Assembly: GCF_945957525.1 (NCBI RefSeq)
Contig: NZ_CAMFLA010000002.1
Span: forward strand, 124,001 to 188,000
DNA: 64,000 bases
Origin: an uncultured Aquitalea sp.
GTDB taxonomy: Bacteria; Pseudomonadota; Gammaproteobacteria; Burkholderiales; Chromobacteriaceae
Direction: 5' to 3'
A model generated the notes under the pieces. It had not been told where the DNA came from. It searched no databases and saw only the letters and a program-made list of their open reading frames with translations. Both the position numbers and the translations under genes were made by a program. This document shows positions 53,168 through 62,212 of this stretch, piece by piece. Position 1 is the stretch's first letter, and every line of letters starts with the position of its first letter.

Positions 53168-54547
53168 ATGCAGAAGCAACGTACGACGACTGAATGGCGC
53201 GAACTGGATGCGGCCCACCACCTGCATCCTTTTACTGACACCGCCTCGCTCAACCAGCAGGGCGCGCGCGTCATTACCAAGGCCGAAGGCATCTTCCTGT
53301 ATGACTCCGAAGGGAACAAGATTCTCGACGGCATGGCCGGTCTGTGGTGCGTGAACATCGGTTATGGCCGCAAAGACCTGTCCGATGTGGCCAAGCACCA
53401 GATGGACGAGCTGGCCTACTACAACACCTTCTTCAAAACCACGCATCCTGCGGTGGTGGAACTGTCCCACCTGTTGGCCGAAGTGGCGCCGAAGGGCTTC
53501 GATCACGTTTTCTATACCAATTCGGGTTCCGAATCGGTAGACACCATGATCCGCATGGTGCGTCGCTACTGGGACGTGAAGGGCAAAAAGGACAAGAAAA
53601 CCCTGATCGGCCGCTGGAACGGCTATCACGGCTCCACCATCGGCGGCGCCAGCCTCGGCGGCATGACCTATATGCACGAGCAGGGCGATCTGCCGATTCC
53701 CGGCATGGCGCACATCGAACAGCCGTGGTGGTACAAGCACGGCAAGGACATGACGCCGGAAGAGTTCGGCGTGGCTGCGGCCAAGTGGCTGGAAGACAAG
53801 ATTCTTGAAATCGGCGCCGACAAGGTAGCTGCTTTCGTGGGCGAACCGATTCAGGGCGCTGGCGGCGTGATTATCCCGCCGTCCACCTACTGGCCGGAAA
53901 TCCAGCGCATCTGCCGCAAGTACGACATCTTGCTGGTGGCTGACGAAGTGATCTGTGGCTTTGGCCGCACCGGCGAATGGTTCGGTCATCAGACGCTGGG
54001 CTTCCAGCCGGACATCTTTACTACCGCCAAGGGCTTGTCCTCCGGCTATCTGCCGATCGGCGCGGTATTCGTCAGCAATGCCGTGGCGCAAACGCTGGCC
54101 GACGGCGGCGACTTCAACCACGGCTTTACTTACTCGGGCCACCCGGTAGCCGCCGCCGTGGCGCGCGCCAACGTCAAGGCGCTGCGCGACGAAGGCATCG
54201 TCGATCAAGTGAAAAACGATACCGGCCCGTACATGCAGAAGCGCTGGCGCGAAGTGTTCGGCCAGTTTGAACACGTGGACGACATTCGCGGCGTTGGTCT
54301 GATCCAGGCTTTCACGCTGGTGAAAAACAAGGCCACGCGCGAACTGTTCCCGAACAGCGGCGAAGCGGGCATGATCTGCCGCGACATCTTCTTCAAGAAC
54401 AACCTCATCATGCGCGCTTGCGGCGATCACATGGTTTCCGCGCCGCCGCTGGTGATCAGCAAGGCTGAAATCGACCAGATGCTGGAGATTGCGGCCAAGT
54501 GCATGCAAGAGTTCGAGCGCCAGCTCAAAGAGCGCGGCCTCGTTTGA
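53168..54547 (+). CDS. spuC: Putrescine/polyamine:pyruvate aminotransferase (SpuC-like)
   Basis: Class III PLP aminotransferase, 459 residues, with YHGSTIGGASLGGM, VAFVGEPIQGAGGVI, ILLVADEVICGFGRTGEWFG (Asp binding PLP) and the Schiff-base Lys288 in TTAKGLSSGY. The sequence matches Pseudomonas SpuC and related omega-aminotransferases. It would make 4-aminobutyraldehyde and alanine from putrescine and pyruvate, feeding the aldehyde dehydrogenase. Last gene of the operon, ended by a terminator. Confidence 0.92.
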   Translation: MQKQRTTTEWRELDAAHHLHPFTDTASLNQQGARVITKAEGIFLYDSEGNKILDGMAGLWCVNIGYGRKDLSDVAKHQMDELAYYNTFFKTTHPAVVELSHLLAEVAPKGFDHVFYTNSGSESVDTMIRMVRRYWDVKGKKDKKTLIGRWNGYHGSTIGGASLGGMTYMHEQGDLPIPGMAHIEQPWWYKHGKDMTPEEFGVAAAKWLEDKILEIGADKVAAFVGEPIQGAGGVIIPPSTYWPEIQRICRKYDILLVADEVICGFGRTGEWFGHQTLGFQPDIFTTAKGLSSGYLPIGAVFVSNAVAQTLADGGDFNHGFTYSGHPVAAAVARANVKALRDEGIVDQVKNDTGPYMQKRWREVFGQFEHVDDIRGVGLIQAFTLVKNKATRELFPNSGEAGMICRDIFFKNNLIMRACGDHMVSAPPLVISKAEIDQMLEIAAKCMQEFERQLKERGLV

Positions 54548-54578
54548 GTTTTTTCGGAATTGTCTGTTCCATCCTTCA

Positions 54579-54603
54579 GGGCCTGCCATGCAGGCCCTTT
54601 TTT
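54579..54603 (+). terminator. Terminator of the ald-spuC operon
   Basis: GGGCCTGC-CAT-GCAGGCCC, perfect 8-bp stem followed by six Ts. Confidence 0.92.
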
Positions 54604-54948
54604 ACATCCGGCGTCTGCGCTTGCCTAAGCGCAGGGGTGCTGGCTACAAAGAAAGAGTCGCGAGGCCGGTGTCAAGGGCGTTGATGCCCGAGGTCAAGGT
54701 TTGGCGGGGCGTGCAATGTAAAGATTCATGGGCAAGTCGCTTCGGCAAACCTTGGCTCATGCTATTATTTCACTCGTCATCAGACGTTGAACGCATTTAC
54801 CAGCCTGTGGTGAGGGCTTGCGATTCAACGCGGACCGGTCGCAGCGTCATGGGGATGGCGCGCGGACGGCAGCCAGGTACGAAGCGCGGGCGGGCGATAG
54901 CGGCCCGACGCGGTATCACGATAATCACAATCACAGGACCAACAAGCA
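54604..54948. other. 345-bp intergenic region before motA
   Basis: No convincing gene. It contains a degenerate uptake-like motif (CGCTTCGGCAAACCTTGG, about 54738) and must hold the motA promoter. I searched for the sigma-28 pattern TAAA-N15-GCCGATAA; TAAAGATT occurs near 54719 but without a GCCGATAA at the right distance. Confidence 0.5.
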
Positions 54949-55806
54949 ATGTTCGTCGCGATCGGCTATCTCATCATTCTCGGTTCCGTGCTGGGGGGCT
55001 TCGTGGCCGCCGGCGGTCACGTCGCTGCGCTGATGCAGCCGCTGGAAGTGGTCATGATTGCAGGCGCTGCCGTGGGCGCCTTCGTCGTCGCCAACGGGGG
55101 CTCCCCGCTCAAGGCCACAACCAAAGCGCTGCCTACCGTATTCAAAGGCACGCCATACAACAAAGCCTTTTATATGGAATTGTTCACCTTGCTGTTTGAA
55201 ATCCTCTCCAAGGTACGCAAGGAAGGCCTGATGTCCATTGAGGCCGACGTGGAAAACCCGGAAGCCAGTCCGGTGTTTTCCAAGTACGCGGCGGTGCTGC
55301 ACGACCACCATGTCGTAGAATTCATTTGCGACTACCTGCGGTTGATGGTGGGCGGCAACCTCAATGCTTTCGAAATCGAAAACCTGATGGATGTGGAAAT
55401 CGAAACCCACCACCACGAAGGCGAAGTGCCGGTAAACGCGGTAAAGGGCCTGGCCGACGGTCTGCCGGCTTTCGGTATCGTGGCCGCGGTGATGGGCGTG
55501 GTGCATACCATGGAATCCGTAGGCGCGCCGCCGGCGGAGTTGGGCATGCTGATCGCTCACGCGCTGGTGGGTACCTTCCTCGGGATTTTGCTGGCCTACG
55601 GTTTTGTGGGCCCGCTGGCCACCATTCTGGAGCACAAGCTGGGCGACGGCACCCGCGTCTACCAGACCATCAAGGTGACCCTGCTGGCCAGCCTTAACGG
55701 CTACGCGCCGCAGGTGGCGGTGGAGTTCGGCCGCAAAGTGCTGGCCTCGCATGATCGTCCCTCCTTCAAGGAGCTGGAAGATCACGTCAAGCAAGCCAAA
55801 AAATAA
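54949..55806 (+). CDS. motA: Flagellar stator protein MotA
   Basis: Proton-channel subunit of the flagellar stator in the inner membrane. The 285-residue protein has four TM segments (two at the N-terminus, about residues 3-55; two at about 170-225: GLPAFGIVAAVMGVVHTM and ALVGTFLGILLAYGFVGPLA) and the cytoplasmic loop with ARK-like charges that touches FliG (EILSKVRKEGLMSIEADVEN). Followed at 15 bp by motB. Confidence 0.96.
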   Translation: MFVAIGYLIILGSVLGGFVAAGGHVAALMQPLEVVMIAGAAVGAFVVANGGSPLKATTKALPTVFKGTPYNKAFYMELFTLLFEILSKVRKEGLMSIEADVENPEASPVFSKYAAVLHDHHVVEFICDYLRLMVGGNLNAFEIENLMDVEIETHHHEGEVPVNAVKGLADGLPAFGIVAAVMGVVHTMESVGAPPAELGMLIAHALVGTFLGILLAYGFVGPLATILEHKLGDGTRVYQTIKVTLLASLNGYAPQVAVEFGRKVLASHDRPSFKELEDHVKQAKK

Positions 55807-55821
55807 GCGGAGCGACCCAGT

Positions 55822-56733
55822 ATGGCAGACGAATCGCAACGCCCAATTATCGTCAAACGCATCAAAAAAGGCGGCCATGGGCATCATGGCGGCGCCTGGA
55901 AAATTGCCTACGCCGACTTCGTAACGGCAATGATGGCCTTCTTCCTGCTGATGTGGCTGCTTGGTTCCGCTTCGCAAGGCACCCTTAACGGCATTGCCGA
56001 GTTTTTCAAGACCCCGCTGAAAGTGGCGATGGCAGGCGGCGAGGGCGCCGGCGACGCCACGTCAGTCATCAAGGGCGGCGGCAACGACCTGACCAAGAAA
56101 AACGGCCAGGTCAACAAGGGCGGCAAGGACATGCAGGACGAAGAGCAGCGCAAGCAGCAAGAGAAAAAAGCGCTGTCCCAGCTGCAAAAGCAGATTGAGC
56201 TGACGGTAGACCAAAGCCAGATCCTCAAGGACTACAAGAATCAGTTGAAGCTGGAAATCACGCCGGAAGGCCTGAAGATCCAGATTGTCGACGAACAGAA
56301 CCGGCCTATGTTCGACGCTGGCAGTTCACGCATGTTGCCGCACACTCGTCTGCTGCTGCAGCAGTTGGCGCAGGAACTCAATCAACTGCCCAACCGCATC
56401 AGCGTCTCCGGCCATACCGATGCATCGCCCTTTGCCGGTGGACAGGGCGGTTACAGCAACTGGGAGCTGTCGGCTGATCGAGCCAATACCGCGCGCCGGG
56501 AGCTGATTGCCGGCGGTCTGGCGGAAAACAAGGTATTGCGTGTGGTAGGCCTGGCTTCGGCCAACCCCCTGATCAAGAGCAATGTCTTCAGCCCCGAAAA
56601 CCGCCGCATCGCCATTGTGGTGCTGAACAAGGAAACCGAAGAGGCCCTGCTGAACGATGGCGTGAAGCCGCAGTTCAACCAGACGCCGATTGGCGGCCCT
56701 GCGCAGGGCGAGCAAGCGGCCCAGGGTCAGTAA
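55822..56733 (+). CDS. motB: Flagellar stator protein MotB
   Basis: Peptidoglycan-anchored stator subunit, 303 residues. The single TM helix holds the proton-carrying Asp32 (YADFVTAMMAFFLLMWLLGS); the periplasmic OmpA-like domain (about 165-290) has SVSGHTDASPFAGG and the ENRRIAIVVL end that bind peptidoglycan. A Lys-rich linker with KNGQVNKGGKD lies between. 12 bp before the next gene. Confidence 0.96.
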   Translation: MADESQRPIIVKRIKKGGHGHHGGAWKIAYADFVTAMMAFFLLMWLLGSASQGTLNGIAEFFKTPLKVAMAGGEGAGDATSVIKGGGNDLTKKNGQVNKGGKDMQDEEQRKQQEKKALSQLQKQIELTVDQSQILKDYKNQLKLEITPEGLKIQIVDEQNRPMFDAGSSRMLPHTRLLLQQLAQELNQLPNRISVSGHTDASPFAGGQGGYSNWELSADRANTARRELIAGGLAENKVLRVVGLASANPLIKSNVFSPENRRIAIVVLNKETEEALLNDGVKPQFNQTPIGGPAQGEQAAQGQ

Positions 56734-56745
56734 AGCGGGCCGCGC

Positions 56746-57483
56746 TTGTTGTTGCGACACCTGTTGATCCAGTTGCTGGCCGCTGTCGGCAGCTGGGTAT
56801 TCATTGCGCCGGCCGTCGATCCATTGCCTTGGGCTGTTCTGCAGGGCTTGTTTGCGGCTTTGCTTTGCTATTTCTGGCGCATGCCGGGCTGGCTCAAACT
56901 GACGCATGGCCTTTTCACGCCGGCCATTGTGGTGTTGCAGCAGCAGGGCGTACCACCTTGGGTGTATCTGGCGGCTTTTCTGCTGACTTTCGCCTTGGGG
57001 CGCAACGCGGCAACCGAAAGAGTGCCTTTGTACCGGTCTTCGGTGGAGGCGGCAGATGCGCTGGCCAGCTTGCTGCCGCAGGGGTGCCGCTTGCTGGAGG
57101 CTGGCTGCGGCGATGGACGCCTTGCCATGCTGCTGGCGGCGCGGAGACCTGATCTTGTCATCTGCGCCATGGAAAATGCCTGGGGTGGCTGGTTGCTGGC
57201 CAAATGGCGCTGGTGGCGCGCCGGCAGCCCGGCATCCGTTTCGATTCGTTGTCGCAGTTTCTGGAAAGAGCACTGGGGGAACCACGATGCGGTATATGCT
57301 TTCCTGTCTCCTGAACCCATGCCGCGCGTCTGGGAAAAATTCCAGCGTGAAGGCGCGGATGGCAGCCTGCTGGTCAGCAATACTTTCGTCGTTCCCGATG
57401 TTCAACCCGACAGTCGGATTCCGCTTGGCGGACCGCTGCAAAAAGCACTGCTGATCTGGCGCCACCCACATGGAACTCGCTAA
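56746..57483 (+). CDS. Membrane-anchored class I methyltransferase-like protein
   Basis: A 245-residue protein starting probably at TTG 56746 or 56749 just after motB. Three N-terminal hydrophobic segments (about residues 5-27, 29-45 and 75-88) precede a SAM-binding domain: LLEAGCGDGRLAMLLAARRP (motif I, about 116-135) and ICAMENAWGGWL. The later motifs are divergent (AVYAFLSPEPM). Target unknown; its place after motAB invites a link to motility or to the HDOD gene it overlaps by 14 nt. Confidence 0.8.
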   Translation: MLLRHLLIQLLAAVGSWVFIAPAVDPLPWAVLQGLFAALLCYFWRMPGWLKLTHGLFTPAIVVLQQQGVPPWVYLAAFLLTFALGRNAATERVPLYRSSVEAADALASLLPQGCRLLEAGCGDGRLAMLLAARRPDLVICAMENAWGGWLLAKWRWWRAGSPASVSIRCRSFWKEHWGNHDAVYAFLSPEPMPRVWEKFQREGADGSLLVSNTFVVPDVQPDSRIPLGGPLQKALLIWRHPHGTR

Positions 57484-58795
57484 CTGGTTTTCCTCGATTT
57501 CGGAACGACGCTGGCCTATCCTGCCGTCAACGCTGGTAGAGCTGAAGGACGCCTGCGCGCGGCACAGCGACCTCATCAGTTTCACCACGCTGGCCAATGT
57601 CTGCCTGTCCGACCCCTTTCTGTTGTTTGATCTGTTGCGCGTAGTGGGCGGCTCTCGCGCGCTACAGCGCAACGAGTCCATCCCGTCGGTAGAGCAGACG
57701 CTGATGCTGATGGGGCTGGAGGCGGTGGTGAACCGCTTCGGCAAACTTACCGCCATTGCGCCGGTTGAAGGCAAGCTCGACCCCGAAGTGATGGATGCGG
57801 TGGAAGACTGGATGGGGCGCAGCCGCGTTGCCGCGCTTATCGTCAAGGAATGGCTGTCCATTTCCGGCGAGCACAAGGTGGAAGACTGTTTCGTTGCCGC
57901 GCTGATCTACAATCTGCCTGCTTGCCTGTATCTGATTTACCGCAACCAGCTGCCGGACAAGCCGCTGTTGCAAGAAGTGGCTGATGCTTTCAATACAGAC
58001 TACTCCAAGCTACTGGAGCAGTTCGTCAAAGCGATTCCGCTGCCTGCGGGGCTGCTCAACTTGCTGGGCAGCGGCGCGCCCAACAAACGCAAGCAGCTGC
58101 TGAAACTGGCCATGGCCACCGCCAATTCAGTGGAGCAGGGCTGGTGGCGTTCTCCCTGGAATGTGGGTATCGACGCAGCGGCCAAGCTGATTGGCGCTAC
58201 GCAGCAGCAGGCTTACGACGCTGTGGTGCAGGCCTGCCTGATGGTGGCGCGCCAGCACAAGGTGGACGCCTATGCTTATCCGGCGCGCGCCTTGTTGTTT
58301 TGCGAGGGGGAGTATCTGCGGCCGGAACTCAAGAAGGTGGCGGTGTTGTCGGCATCGCCGGAGCAGCTGGATCAAGGCGTGCGGGAATCCATACGCCACT
58401 TGGGCAACGATCTCAAGTTCGAACGCATCCTGTACTACCGCTACGACCACGACACTCACAGTTTGCGATTGAAATATCAGGTAGGCCTGGCGGAAGGCCA
58501 TGTACTGCGCAAGTTGCCCCTTGAGCTGGATCCCGGTACCTTCTTCGCCCTGCTGACCAGTAAACCGCAGAGTTTCCATGCGCCGGACAGCGTGCGACTG
58601 CAATTGGTGCGCAAATACGAAGACGAATTCTTCGAACATATCGGCGATTGCGAATTCGCCGTCATGACACTGTTCGCCGGACATCGCCTGGCTGGCGTGT
58701 TCTATGTGGATAATGGACGCAGCAACAAAGTCATAGACGAAACCATCTATCACCGCTTCAAGGAATTGGTGGCGCGCTTGTCGCCGCACCCCTAA
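57470..58795 (+). CDS. HDOD-domain signalling protein with C-terminal GAF-like region
   Basis: A 441-residue cytosolic protein. The HDOD domain covers about residues 20-215 (FTTLANVCLSDPFLLFDLLRVV, EQTLMLMGLEAVVNRFG, VAALIYNLPACLYLIY) without the metal-binding HD pair. The C-terminal ~150 residues (ERILYYRYDHDTHSLRLKYQ, FAVMTLFAGHRLAGVFYVDN) resemble a GAF domain. HDOD proteins are regulatory scaffolds in motility and stress. It overlaps the methyltransferase and is 3 bp before the RNA methyltransferase. Confidence 0.85.
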   Translation: MELANWFSSISERRWPILPSTLVELKDACARHSDLISFTTLANVCLSDPFLLFDLLRVVGGSRALQRNESIPSVEQTLMLMGLEAVVNRFGKLTAIAPVEGKLDPEVMDAVEDWMGRSRVAALIVKEWLSISGEHKVEDCFVAALIYNLPACLYLIYRNQLPDKPLLQEVADAFNTDYSKLLEQFVKAIPLPAGLLNLLGSGAPNKRKQLLKLAMATANSVEQGWWRSPWNVGIDAAAKLIGATQQQAYDAVVQACLMVARQHKVDAYAYPARALLFCEGEYLRPELKKVAVLSASPEQLDQGVRESIRHLGNDLKFERILYYRYDHDTHSLRLKYQVGLAEGHVLRKLPLELDPGTFFALLTSKPQSFHAPDSVRLQLVRKYEDEFFEHIGDCEFAVMTLFAGHRLAGVFYVDNGRSNKVIDETIYHRFKELVARLSPHP

Positions 58796-58798
58796 CGC

Positions 58799-59602
58799 AT
58801 GCCGTACCCGTATAAAAGCATTACCTCCCCGCAAAACGAAACCGTCAAACACCTGGCCCGGCTGGCGCAAAGCAGCCGCGACCGTCGCCGTGAGGGCGTG
58901 ATGCTGCTGGAGGGCATTCACCTCCTGCAGTCTAGCCTCGAGCAGGGCGTGGAGCCGTTGGCTGTCTATGTCAACGACCAGTCCGTCGCTCATGCCGAAG
59001 TCAGCCGTCTGCTGCAAGTCCTGTCTGCCGACTGTGACGTGATCGCCATGCCGGATGCGGTGTTGGCCAAGGCCAGCGCCTTGGCGTCCGCACCGGAGTT
59101 ACTGACCATGTGCCGCCGCCCAGAGGCGGGCCAGATGGTGGCGGGAGAGTCGTGCGTCCTGCTGGAAGATCTGCAAGACCCGGGCAATATCGGCACCATC
59201 CTGCGTGGGGCGGCTGCGTCCGGCGTGCGCAGCGTATGGCTGTCCAAAGGCTGTGCCGATGTGTATTCGCCCAAAGTGTTGCGCGCCGGCATGGGTGCGC
59301 ACTTTGTACTGGATATTCATGAGCAAGCGGATCTGGCCAGTGCCATGCGCGGCTTTGCCGGGCGGCGGTTGGTCACGCACCTGGAGGGCAGCGTCTCTCT
59401 GTATGCCGAAGACCTTTCCGGACCGGTGGCGTTGGTATTCGGCAATGAAGGCGCTGGCGTGAGCGAGGCGCTGGTGGCGCTGGCGGATGCCCGGGTGCGC
59501 ATTCCCATGCCCGGGCATGCCGAATCCCTCAATGTGGCCATGGCTGCCACCGTCTGTCTGTTTGAGCGGGTGCGTCAGTGCGAAGCGAAGGCGGGCCGAT
59601 GA
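58799..59602 (+). CDS. TrmH/SpoU-family RNA 2'-O-methyltransferase
   Basis: A 267-residue SPOUT enzyme with an N-terminal substrate-binding domain (REGVMLLEGIHLLQSS) and the three knot motifs: LLEDLQDPGNIGTILRGAAA, VALVFGNEGAGVSEAL and IPMPGHAESLNVAMAATVCL. It methylates the ribose of a tRNA or rRNA nucleotide; which one cannot be told. It overlaps the next start by 4 nt. Confidence 0.92.
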   Translation: MPYPYKSITSPQNETVKHLARLAQSSRDRRREGVMLLEGIHLLQSSLEQGVEPLAVYVNDQSVAHAEVSRLLQVLSADCDVIAMPDAVLAKASALASAPELLTMCRRPEAGQMVAGESCVLLEDLQDPGNIGTILRGAAASGVRSVWLSKGCADVYSPKVLRAGMGAHFVLDIHEQADLASAMRGFAGRRLVTHLEGSVSLYAEDLSGPVALVFGNEGAGVSEALVALADARVRIPMPGHAESLNVAMAATVCLFERVRQCEAKAGR

Positions 59603-60279
59603 AGCGCCTGCTGCTGGCGGTACTGTTTCCGTCGCTGACTGCCTGCGCGGCCGGGCCGGAAGTGGCGGTGGATGTAGGCCATTCGCTCAAGGCGACCGGC
59701 GCGCGCAGCGCCAGCGGACAAACGGAGTTTTCTTTCAATCAGCGACAAGCGCGGCAGCTGTCGCAAGCGCTAACCGCGCGCGGCATTGGCACGGTGCTGA
59801 TTGGCGAGTTGGGCGAGATGGATAAGCTGACCGATCGCACAGACAAGGCCTCGGCGCAACGGCTATTCGTCTCGGTGCATCACGATTCGGTGCAGCCGCA
59901 ATATCTGGCCGAGGCGGGACGCTTCCACGGCTATTCGGTATTCGTTTCGCGCCGCAATCCTTACCCCGAGGCCAGTCTGGCCTGTGCCCGCCGTATTGCC
60001 GCCGCGCTGCAGCAGCGCGGCGAGTCGCCCACTATGCACCATCACGAAGCCATTGCCGGCGAGAATCGTCCGTTTGCAGACGAGGCGCTGGGCGTGTACT
60101 GGTTTGACGATTTGGTGGTGTTGCGAACGGCCCGCCAGCCGGCCGTGCTGGTGGAACATGGCGTGATTGTCAATGCGCAAGAGGAAAAGCGTTTGGCCGA
60201 GCCGGCAGTGGAGCGCAAGTTGGCCGAAGCGGTGGCGGATGGCGTTCAGGCCTGTTTGCCTGCCTTGCCGCAGCGGTAA
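59599..60279 (+). CDS. N-acetylmuramoyl-L-alanine amidase (Amidase_3), lipoprotein
   Basis: A 226-residue zinc amidase that cuts the MurNAc-L-Ala bond of peptidoglycan. ATG 59599 overlaps the previous stop (ATGA). Signal sequence MKRLLLAVLFPSLTAC ends in a lipobox (LTAC), so it is likely lipid-anchored. Zinc-site segments: AVDVGHSLKATG with His, SVHHDS and the catalytic Glu in VLVEHGVIVN. The fold is compact compared with AmiC-type amidases and lacks an AMIN domain. Confidence 0.88.
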   Translation: MKRLLLAVLFPSLTACAAGPEVAVDVGHSLKATGARSASGQTEFSFNQRQARQLSQALTARGIGTVLIGELGEMDKLTDRTDKASAQRLFVSVHHDSVQPQYLAEAGRFHGYSVFVSRRNPYPEASLACARRIAAALQQRGESPTMHHHEAIAGENRPFADEALGVYWFDDLVVLRTARQPAVLVEHGVIVNAQEEKRLAEPAVERKLAEAVADGVQACLPALPQR

Positions 60280-60409
60280 GCGTTGAGGACAAGGCCGCTA
60301 TAAACGGCGCACGCGCCGAGCATGCGCAGGTCGTTGCTGTGTCTGGCGAGACGCGGCCGGCCCTTGGGCGTGTGCTCTTGCCTTCACTGTCCGGTTGTAG
60401 CCGCAATCA

Positions 60410-60443
60410 AACGGCCCCGTCGGCTTGCGCCGGCGGGGCCGTT
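60410..60443. terminator. 15-bp terminator hairpin
   Basis: AACGGCCCCGTCGGC-TTGC-GCCGGCGGGGCCGTT, with a single G-T pair, between the converging amidase and LprI-like genes. Confidence 0.8.
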
Positions 60444-60466
60444 GTACTTCGATGGGGTGGCAAGGC

Positions 60467-60841
60467 TTATTGCAGCTTGCTGTTCATGCAGCCGGCGCTC
60501 TTGCACTCGCGCTTGCGATCATTGAGGAACTGCAAGCGTTCGATGGTGGTGCGGGCAGCGCAATCCAGATTTACGAAAAAGCCGCGCGCGTCCTTGTAGC
60601 TGCAGCTGTCGTTGCGGCTGCGAATCCAGGCCAATTGGCCGTTTTTCAGCTGCTTTTTGCCATCGGCGTCCAGCATCTTGGCCAGTTCGCCGTAACTCTC
60701 ATTCAGATCCTTGTCGGCCTGGCTGTAAACCTTGTTCAGACAGTAAAGATCGTCGAAGTCGTTCTTGGGCTTGTCGCAAGCGGAGTTGGCGTAAGCGCCG
60801 ACACTGGCGGCCAGCAGTAGAAGGGCGAGCAGTTTTTTCAT
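60467..60841 (-). CDS. LprI-like (DUF1311) secreted protein
   Basis: A 124-residue secreted protein: signal peptide MKKLLALLLLAASVGAYA, then the lysozyme-inhibitor LprI N-terminal pattern with paired cysteines (ACDKPKNDFDDLYCLN, ADKDLNESYGELAKMLD, WIRSRNDSCSYKD, LDCAARTTIERLQFL). ATG 60841 is chosen because the frame upstream encodes no plausible N-terminus. Family members inhibit lysozymes or are uncharacterised. Confidence 0.85.
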   Translation of the reverse strand: MKKLLALLLLAASVGAYANSACDKPKNDFDDLYCLNKVYSQADKDLNESYGELAKMLDADGKKQLKNGQLAWIRSRNDSCSYKDARGFFVNLDCAARTTIERLQFLNDRKRECKSAGCMNSKLQ

Positions 60842-60974
60842 GATGGCGGTCACTTTGGGACAAAGACGCCAATCTAGCATGTCGTCATGATTTTGCCCAT
60901 TTGCCGCATCGGAAATCTGTCGCGGCGCGCTTGGAGCTGAACGTCTCGCCTGGCAATGCAGAGCATCGAGGTGC

Positions 60975-62210
60975 TTATTGTGCTTTGGCGGCCAGTCCCA
61001 GTTGCTGTCTTGCGTCGGCAATGGCTCTCACGCGTGCGGCATCCACTGCTTCCGGAATGTGTCGTTTGTCTTCGCAGGCGGCGGCGATGGTGCCTGCGTC
61101 CACCTGCAACGCCGCGTCCAGCATGGCGGCCAGCCAATCGGCCTGCGGGTAGGGCGTCTGCTCGAAATGTAGTCTGCCGCGCGCATCAGCCACGCTCGCG
61201 GCCAGCATCAGTCGGAAACGTTCGGGACGGCGCAAGGCGTCGGTGTCGCGGAACAGTCGCAGTATCGTGGAGGATTTCATTTCGCCGGCGCAATGTACCT
61301 TGGTGTGGTGCAGGGTGGTAATGCGGGCGAGGTCGCGGCAGTCGGCGGGCACGCGCAGGCGTTCGCACATCGCCAGCAATGGTCTTTCCCCGCGGGCTTC
61401 GTGCCCGATGTGGCGCGGCAGTACGTCCGCAGGCGTGAGCGCTTTGCCCAGATCATGCGTCAAGGCGGCAAAACGGGCAGGCAGAGGCAGCGACATGGCG
61501 GCTGCGGTGTCGATAACCCGCATCACATGATCGCCGGTATCGATTTCCGGGTGATAGTCCGCGCGTTGCGGCACACCAAACAGCGCGTCCACCTCGGGCA
61601 GGATGCGCGCGAGCGCGCCGCATTCGCGCAGGATGAGGAAGAAACGCGAGGGCTGGGCCTCCATCAGCGCGCGCGCCATCTCTTGCCATACGCGCTCGGC
61701 AACCAGCGCATCTACTTCGCCTTGGTCTACCATGTCGCGCATCAGCGCCATGGTTTCCGGTGCGACGCTGAAGCCGAAACGGGCGGCAAAGCGGGCCAAG
61801 CGCAGAACGCGCACCGGGTCTTCGGCAAACGCTTCGCCCACATGGCGAAGGATGCCGTCTAGCGCATCCTGTCTGCCGTTGTAGGGGTCGATCAACACAC
61901 CGTCTTCGTCTTCGGCCATGGCGTTGATGGTGAGGTCTCGACGGGCCAGGTCTTCTTCCAGCGTCACGTCCTCTGCCGCATGGAAGGCAAAACCGTGATA
62001 GCCCTTGCCGGTTTTGCGCTCGGTGCGCGCCAGCGCGTACTCCTCATGGGTACGGGGATGCAAAAAGACGGGAAAGTCTTTGCCTACCGGTTTGAAACCC
62101 TTGTCCAGCATGGTTTGCGGATTGGCGCCCACCACTACCCAGTCGCGGTCTTTGACGGGCAGTCCCAGCAGGCGGTCGCGCACGGCGCCGCCGACGATAT
62201 AGATCTTCAT
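60975..62210 (-). CDS. cca: Multifunctional CCA-adding tRNA nucleotidyltransferase
   Basis: Adds or repairs the 3' CCA of tRNAs. The 411-residue protein has GGAVRD at 7-12 and the metal pair Asp21/Asp23 (KDRDWVVVG), the [10 protein letters not shown] motif, [16 protein letters not shown], and a C-terminal HD domain (ALTHDLGK), as in the bifunctional E. coli-type enzyme with phosphohydrolase activity. ATG 62210 is 2 bp after the upstream stop. Residues EDxxR for template recognition are present (EDPVR). Confidence 0.96.
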   Translation of the reverse strand: MKIYIVGGAVRDRLLGLPVKDRDWVVVGANPQTMLDKGFKPVGKDFPVFLHPRTHEEYALARTERKTGKGYHGFAFHAAEDVTLEEDLARRDLTINAMAEDEDGVLIDPYNGRQDALDGILRHVGEAFAEDPVRVLRLARFAARFGFSVAPETMALMRDMVDQGEVDALVAERVWQEMARALMEAQPSRFFLILRECGALARILPEVDALFGVPQRADYHPEIDTGDHVMRVIDTAAAMSLPLPARFAALTHDLGKALTPADVLPRHIGHEARGERPLLAMCERLRVPADCRDLARITTLHHTKVHCAGEMKSSTILRLFRDTDALRRPERFRLMLAASVADARGRLHFEQTPYPQADWLAAMLDAALQVDAGTIAAACEDKRHIPEAVDAARVRAIADARQQLGLAAKAQ

Positions 62211-62212
62211 GT

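Noticed and set aside
50894-54589. A 1231-codon open frame on the reverse strand across ald, puuD, puuA and spuC
   Set aside because: It lies antisense to four well-defined enzymes and arises from high GC and codon bias; its protein shows no domain and only repeats of His, Gln and Arg.
54719-54760. Sigma-28 promoter for motA starting TAAAGATT
   Set aside because: No GCCGATAA-like -10 sequence at the correct distance; the motA promoter remains unassigned.
54489-55199. Forward frame across the spuC terminator and the motA start
   Set aside because: It crosses a strong terminator and the motA gene in another frame; no family resemblance.
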